Below, in pieces: positions 59,851-64,000 of a stretch of DNA of 64,000 nucleotides. The notes beneath the pieces are model-generated. The model did no database searches. It saw only the letters and a program-made list of their open reading frames with translations, and was not told where the DNA came from. The number at the start of each line of letters is the position of its first letter. Positions within the stretch are counted from its first letter, which is position 1. Both the position numbers and the translations under genes were made by a program. Source of the stretch: JABDCI01 sp964475835 (GTDB lineage Bacteria > Verrucomicrobiota > Verrucomicrobiia > JABWAM01); contig CAYYYL010000004.1 in the NCBI GenBank assembly GCA_964475835.1, positions 80,346-144,345 of the forward strand, given 5' to 3'.

Positions 59851-60336
59851 GTGAAAAAATACCAAGCCAGCAATCACAAGCTCATCCAGGGCGTCCAGGT
59901 CAAACAATTGAAAATCATGGCCGACGAACGAGGCCGGCTGATGGAGATTCTCAAGTGCAACGAGCCCTTCTTTCATAAATTTGGCCAGGTCTACCTCACC
60001 ACAGCCTACCCCCAGGTGACCAAGGCGTGGCACTATCATCTCAAACAGGAGGATAACTTCTGCGTGGTGCGCGGCATGATGAAAGTCGTCTGCTACGATG
60101 ACCGCAAGGGATCCCCAACCCGGGGGATGGTGAACGAATTTTTCCTGGGAGATCATAGCCCCATTGTGGTCAAAATCCCACCAGGTGTATTTCACGGCTT
60201 TAAATGCATCAGTGAGGTGGAAGCGATCGTGATCAACACCGTCACCCAGCCCTACAATCCAAAGGATCCGGACGAATTCCGCCTCCCGGCCCACTCGAAA
60301 AAGATTCCATACGATTGGAGCCGGAAAGACGGTTGA
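59851..60336 (+). CDS. RmlC-like cupin (dTDP-4-dehydrorhamnose 3,5-epimerase family)
   Basis: A 161-residue cupin of the RmlC-related group. Signatures: VKQLKIMADERGRLMEIL, YLTTAYPQVTKAWHYHLKQEDNFCVVRG with the active-site His region, VCYDDRKGSPTRG, VKIPPGVFHGFK and YNPKDPDEFRLP. It starts at GTG 59851, with GGAG immediately before. The substrate may be another 4-keto-deoxy sugar; it stands away from gmd/fcl, so pathway membership is open. Confidence 0.82.
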   Translation: MKKYQASNHKLIQGVQVKQLKIMADERGRLMEILKCNEPFFHKFGQVYLTTAYPQVTKAWHYHLKQEDNFCVVRGMMKVVCYDDRKGSPTRGMVNEFFLGDHSPIVVKIPPGVFHGFKCISEVEAIVINTVTQPYNPKDPDEFRLPAHSKKIPYDWSRKDG

Positions 60337-60340
60337 GCCC

Positions 60341-61066
60341 GTGAATGCATCCGGGAACACCGCCCCTTCTGAAATCATCCCCTGGGACCAGGACGAACCC
60401 GTTTTCCTTTTTATCCCAGACCCGGGAGCTCCCCAATCGGGCGGGTTCACCCTCTTGGAACTGCTGGTCGTCGTGGCCATTCTAGGCCTTCTCGTCGGAC
60501 TTCTCTTTCCCGCACTGAACCGGTCGCGAGATGTCGCCCGTCAGACCCAATGCATGTCCAATCTGAAACAGATCTCCATCGCTCTAAACGTCTATTTGAA
60601 TGAAAATGGAGAGTTTTTCCCGCGAGCCAACGACGGTTTTATCCTGGGAAAAGCCGTCACCTGGGGACGGGTTCTCCAACCCTACATCACCCATTCAAAA
60701 ATTCTCCTCTGCCCCTCCAAGCAGGTCAATGGATGGATGGGGGATTGGGACAGCGACACCACCTGGGCGCCCAATGCCTATGGAGTGAATGAATACTATC
60801 TCTTTCCCCAGAATCCGACCCCGCTGGTCCAACTGGCGAAGGTCGCCAATCCCAGTGACACCATCGCCATCAGCGAACGCAATGCTGGAAGCACCGTCAC
60901 GATCCCCGCTCCCATTCTGGGAGGGGGTGCAATTGGAAATCCCCCATGCAACATCGAGCCTCGTCATCTCAATGGGGCCAACTTTCTCTTCGTTGACGGC
61001 CACGTCACCTGGATGAAAAGTCGCGGCCCCTGGGCCGTCACCGATGAACAGTGGGATTTGCAGTGA
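60341..61066 (+). CDS. Prepilin-like protein with H-X9-DG C-terminal domain (2), unusual leader
   Basis: A 241-residue pseudopilin-like protein ending with H-LNGANFLFV-DG (H-X9-DG). The hydrophobic stem GGFTLLELLVVVAILGLLVGLLFPAL is standard, but the leader is 35 residues, acidic and contains a hydrophobic patch (EIIPWDQDEPVFLFIPDPGAP) instead of the usual short basic peptide. GTG 60341 is the only sensible start after the cupin stop at 60336; no internal ATG, GTG or TTG gives a shorter leader. Either prepilin peptidase tolerates it or the true start is non-canonical. Confidence 0.82.
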   Translation: MNASGNTAPSEIIPWDQDEPVFLFIPDPGAPQSGGFTLLELLVVVAILGLLVGLLFPALNRSRDVARQTQCMSNLKQISIALNVYLNENGEFFPRANDGFILGKAVTWGRVLQPYITHSKILLCPSKQVNGWMGDWDSDTTWAPNAYGVNEYYLFPQNPTPLVQLAKVANPSDTIAISERNAGSTVTIPAPILGGGAIGNPPCNIEPRHLNGANFLFVDGHVTWMKSRGPWAVTDEQWDLQ

Positions 61067-61096
61067 CCCCATCCCCGCTGGGTCGGGAAAATCGAA

Positions 61097-62524
61097 TCAA
61101 ACCACCTTGCGGAACTGCACCGAATCGTGACGGATTCCCCGCGACTCGATCTGGGAAAGAAACACCACCGTTTCCCCGGGATGGACAAGCTTGTGATCCT
61201 TCAACAGGTTCAATGCCTCGATCACGGTACCCTGGGGATCCTCATCCTTAAGGTCCATCTTGAAAGCACGCACCCCCCAGAGCAGGGACATCTGCCTCCA
61301 AACGGTCTCATTTGGAGTGAAGGCATAGATGTGCGAGGAATGCGGTCTCATCCAGGACGCCATTTGCGCAGTATTCCCAGCGTGAGTGAACACCACGATA
61401 CCGGATGCTTTCAAATCATTCGCCAACTTGATCGCCGAGGCCACCAGATGCTGTCGATCCCCTGTGAACTCCACATAATCAATGGGTCGGCCTCCCCCTG
61501 CCCGTTCGATCCTCCGGCTGATGGTGTCCAACGTTTCGACACAACGAACAGGATACTTTCCCACACCTGTTTCACCCGAAAGCATGATGGCATCCGCCTG
61601 CTCATACACCGCGTTGGCGACATCCGTCACCTCCGCTCGCGTGGGCATCGGACTCTCATGCATCGACTCCAGGAGGTGGGTTGCAACAATTACCGGGCGC
61701 CCCAGCCGCAGACAACTCTGCACGATCCGGCGCTGGATGATGGGAAGCTCCTCAAACGGCAGCTCGATCCCCAGATCCCCCCGAGCAATCATCACTCCAT
61801 CCGTGCTGAGAAGGATGGCGTCCAGATTTTGAATGGCCTGCTGGTCCTCGATTTTTGCAATGATCTTGATGGGCGACTTCAAGGCACGAAGAAAACCACG
61901 CAACTGCTCGATATCCTCCCGTGAACGAACAAAGGAAAGCGCTACATAATCGATCCCATGCTCCACGCCCCATCGGACATCGTCATAATCCTTCTCGGTG
62001 ATGGAAGGGATGCTGACCTTCACCCCGGGAAGATTGATGTGGCGGCGACTGCCCAGGGTTCCTGGGGTGAGAATTTCACAACGAATCTTGTTGTGCTGCT
62101 TTTCAAGAACCTTGAGGCGAATCACCCCATTATCCACGAGAACTGTGTCTCCCACCGAAATATCTTCAACCAGCTTTTCGTAATTCACATTCACACTTGC
62201 GCTTTCCTCGTGCTCTCCTCGAACGGTGAATGTGAAAATCTCCCCGACATTCAGGGAAATGGGATTAGCCAAATCCCCCGTCCGGATGCTCGGCCCCTGG
62301 GTGTCCATCATGATTCCTATGGGACGTTGCAGCTGGTGCTCCAGTTCCCGGATCTGTCCGACAATGAGTTTCGCCCACTCGTATTTGGCATGCGAGAAGT
62401 TCAGACGAAACACGTTGACGCCGGCGTTGGCCAGGTCCCGAAGTTGTTCGAATTTTTCGCTATTGGGTCCGACAGTCGCAATGATGCGCGTCTTTCGTGG
62501 GGGAAACGGATGGGGGGTGCTCAC
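61097..62524 (-). CDS. pyk: Pyruvate kinase (divergent form)
   Basis: A 475-residue enzyme from GTG 62524, which has GGA at SD distance and gives the normal length; the frame is open to 62674. It makes ATP and pyruvate from PEP and ADP. Motifs: TRIIATVGPNS, VFRLNFSHAKYEW, KIIAKIEDQQAI, GVMIARGDLGIELPFE, PTRAEVTDVANAVYEQADAIMLSGETGVGKYP. The usual DTKGPEIR reads DTQGPSIRTG, changing two residues near the active site, and ATQMLESM reads ATHLLESM. This suggests a distinct subclass with altered regulation. Confidence 0.9.
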   Translation of the reverse strand: MSTPHPFPPRKTRIIATVGPNSEKFEQLRDLANAGVNVFRLNFSHAKYEWAKLIVGQIRELEHQLQRPIGIMMDTQGPSIRTGDLANPISLNVGEIFTFTVRGEHEESASVNVNYEKLVEDISVGDTVLVDNGVIRLKVLEKQHNKIRCEILTPGTLGSRRHINLPGVKVSIPSITEKDYDDVRWGVEHGIDYVALSFVRSREDIEQLRGFLRALKSPIKIIAKIEDQQAIQNLDAILLSTDGVMIARGDLGIELPFEELPIIQRRIVQSCLRLGRPVIVATHLLESMHESPMPTRAEVTDVANAVYEQADAIMLSGETGVGKYPVRCVETLDTISRRIERAGGGRPIDYVEFTGDRQHLVASAIKLANDLKASGIVVFTHAGNTAQMASWMRPHSSHIYAFTPNETVWRQMSLLWGVRAFKMDLKDEDPQGTVIEALNLLKDHKLVHPGETVVFLSQIESRGIRHDSVQFRKVV

Positions 62525-62633
62525 ACATACATCCAAAGCATGGGAGACAGGAAAGTCAAATGCGGACTCCTCATTCCCCGGAAGGAACTTCCCGCTTGCT
62601 CTTGCCCGGGCAACATCGCAAGACAGCAAGGAT

Positions 62634-63098
62634 ATGAGCGATTTCATGCGCCTTGCGATCGAAAGCGCACGCAAGGGAGTTCAAGATAACGAAGGAGGGC
62701 CCTTCGGAGCCTGTATCATCCGCCAGGACAGGGTGATCGCCATCTCTCACAACACCGTCCTACGAGATCTCGATCCCACCGCGCATGCCGAAGTCAATGC
62801 CATCCGGCAGGCCTGTCGGACCCTCAACACCTTTATTCTCGCGGATTGCGAGCTTTTCACCACAGCGGAACCCTGCCCGATGTGCCTCGCCGCCATCTAC
62901 TGGGCGCGCATTCCCCAAGTTCACATCGGCGTACCCAGACAGGTTGCCGCGGCTTTCGGATTCGACGACGAACGCTTTTATTCCGAACTGAAACTCCCCC
63001 CATCGAAGCGAACGGTCTGCTTCACCCAGGATGTGATGTCCACCGAATGCCGGGAAGTGTTTCAGAGCTGGAAAAATCTAAACCGTCCGCTTTACTAA
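62634..63098 (+). CDS. Guanine deaminase-like CMP/dCMP-deaminase-fold enzyme
   Basis: A 154-residue zinc deaminase: HAEVNAIRQ (zinc His and proton-shuttle Glu) and EPCPMCLAAIYWARI (two zinc Cys). AAAFGFDDERFYSEL and the tail ECREVFQSWKNL match the bacterial GuaD group, which converts guanine to xanthine, rather than TadA, which lacks the FDD segment. AAGGAT precedes ATG 62634 closely. Divergent from pyk. Confidence 0.87.
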   Translation: MSDFMRLAIESARKGVQDNEGGPFGACIIRQDRVIAISHNTVLRDLDPTAHAEVNAIRQACRTLNTFILADCELFTTAEPCPMCLAAIYWARIPQVHIGVPRQVAAAFGFDDERFYSELKLPPSKRTVCFTQDVMSTECREVFQSWKNLNRPLY

Positions 63099-63132
63099 AA
63101 GCTACTACCCCACCCCCCCGCACCGTTGGTGC

Positions 63133-64000
63133 ATGTTCATGTCCATTTTTGATCCAACCGGTTATTCGTTTTCGTACTACTCGATCCCGAATTTCGTCCT
63201 GGAGCTTCCGATCATCGGCCTCGGCCTGCTCACCCTCAAGCGGGAACGCTATTCGGCGGTATCCATCACGTTCTGGATTTTCACCCTGGGAATGGCGGTC
63301 TGGAATTTTTGTGAGGCCATGGCTCATCTTGCCAACAATCCGGACACCGCCCTTTTCTGGGTGAGGTGGCTTTCCGTAGCCGTCGCCTTCATTGGTGCCA
63401 GCATCTACATGTTTGCCCTGGCCGTCGTTCAAAAGTTTCACCGCTTTCGGTTTCTCGCCTACTTCAATATCGTGCTCACCTTTGCCTTTGGATGGCTGTT
63501 CCTGAACACGAACATGTTGATCGAGGGGACCAATCATTTCTTCTGGGGCTTTTACAGCAAGTATGGGCCATACATCTGGGTCTATATTGTCTGTTTTGGA
63601 GCATGGCTGGGTGAAGCCACCCGGCTTTTTGTAGAGGGTTACCGTTCAGCCACCCATGCAAAACAAAAAACCCGGTTGAAAGCCCTGCTGATTGCCTTCG
63701 CCATCAGCTACCTGGCCACGATGAACTATCTGCCGGGACTCGGTTTCGATGTATTTCCCTACGGATACCTGCCCGTATCCATCATGGTCATCCTCTGTGC
63801 CCAGGCGATCCGCCGTTACCGGTTGGTGGACATCACTCCTTCCTTCGCCGTACAGCAAATTATTGAGACCATGGCGGAATCGCTTCTGATCGTCGATCGT
63901 GAGGGCATCATTCGTGTCGCCAATCCCTCCGCAGCCATTCTCTTCGATCAGCCCCAAAAATCCCTCATTGGAAGTTCCTTCCAGAAGATCAGCCAGGGTC
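63133..64000 (+). CDS. 7TM-PAS sensor protein, N-terminal part (cut by window edge)
   Basis: Reading from ATG 63133 gives 289 residues, open at the right edge. Residues 15-230 have seven TM helices (FVLELPIIGLGLLTL, ITFWIFTLGMAVWNF, WLSVAVAFIGASIYMFAL and on), matching the N-terminal 7TM region of histidine kinases. RRYRLVDITPSFAVQQIIETMAESLLIVDREGIIRVANPSAAILF begins a linker and PAS domain. The output domain (histidine kinase or GGDEF) lies beyond the window. ATG 63139 is an alternative start. Confidence 0.85.
   Translation, partial: MFMSIFDPTGYSFSYYSIPNFVLELPIIGLGLLTLKRERYSAVSITFWIFTLGMAVWNFCEAMAHLANNPDTALFWVRWLSVAVAFIGASIYMFALAVVQKFHRFRFLAYFNIVLTFAFGWLFLNTNMLIEGTNHFFWGFYSKYGPYIWVYIVCFGAWLGEATRLFVEGYRSATHAKQKTRLKALLIAFAISYLATMNYLPGLGFDVFPYGYLPVSIMVILCAQAIRRYRLVDITPSFAVQQIIETMAESLLIVDREGIIRVANPSAAILFDQPQKSLIGSSFQKISQG

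Overview
The window looks like chromosomal DNA of a PVC-superphylum bacterium, most likely Verrucomicrobiota. This is inferred from gene content: a free-standing SWIB-domain protein, a long two-domain ThyX of the chlamydial type, prepilin-like proteins with an H-X9-DG C-terminal signature, RNase HIII, several bacterial TMTC-like GT-C/TPR membrane proteins, and a DUF692/DUF2063/DoxX operon. Coding density is high, base composition is moderately GC-rich, and many neighbouring genes overlap by 4 bp (ATGA or GTGA). I see no tRNA, rRNA, CRISPR array, transposase or prophage.

Layout. 1-3.9 kb: 5' part of mfd, a glycine-zipper lipoprotein, a TMTC-like GT-C/TPR protein, a dispersed-type inverted repeat and rsmI. 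3.9-10.4 kb: rnhC, mutY, a small-protein/nucleotidyltransferase pair resembling a toxin-antitoxin module, a PLP aminotransferase and an FtsX-type permease. 10.5-13.2 kb: a GDP-fucose route (gmd, fcl) with a GT2 glycosyltransferase. 13.2-14.1 kb: two Hsp20 genes. 14.3-18.2 kb: two more TMTC-like proteins in tandem. 18.3-20.6 kb: HNH nuclease, SWIB protein, nth and a hypothetical envelope protein. 20.7-23.1 kb: hom-thrC. 23.1-30.4 kb: a structured non-coding stretch, two nearly identical tandem pilin genes each behind a sigma-54-type promoter, a three-gene membrane/ankyrin operon, and a DegT-fold enzyme with His in place of the PLP lysine. 30.5-35.9 kb: a third sigma-54-type element, an orphan Phd-type antitoxin and pilMNOPQ. 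36.0-42.7 kb: a fourth TMTC-like protein coupled to a degenerate GH26-CBM9 protein, a DnaJ-type co-chaperone and a Ser/Thr kinase. 42.7-48.6 kb: an RluA-methyltransferase fusion, an EVE protein, a membrane protein, ThyX, a response regulator and prmA. 48.6-53.7 kb: a metal-handling island with a bufferin-like operon, mntR, mntH and a Usp gene. 53.7-64 kb: a hypothetical protein, two H-X9-DG prepilin-like proteins, a SWIM-SNF2 ATPase, a peroxiredoxin, an RmlC-like cupin, pyruvate kinase, a guanine deaminase-like enzyme and the start of a 7TM-PAS sensor.

How it fits together. The type IV pilus genes lie in two blocks (pilins, pilMNOPQ), and all three of their upstream regions carry a correctly spaced -24/-12 element, so the pilus is probably a sigma-54 regulon. 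Cell-surface sugar chemistry is a second theme: gmd/fcl, the H186 DegT-fold enzyme, four TMTC-like proteins, a DUF2142-like and a YfhO-like protein, and the GH26-like protein. The most unusual locus is at 48.6-51.3 kb. A secreted precursor carries three tandem Cys-hexapeptides and a 17-unit Asp-X tail. It sits between two DNA dyads and is followed by a DUF692 modification enzyme, its DUF2063 partner and DoxX. These genes are arranged like copper-buffering RiPP (bufferin) operons, but the core sequence is of a form I do not recognise.
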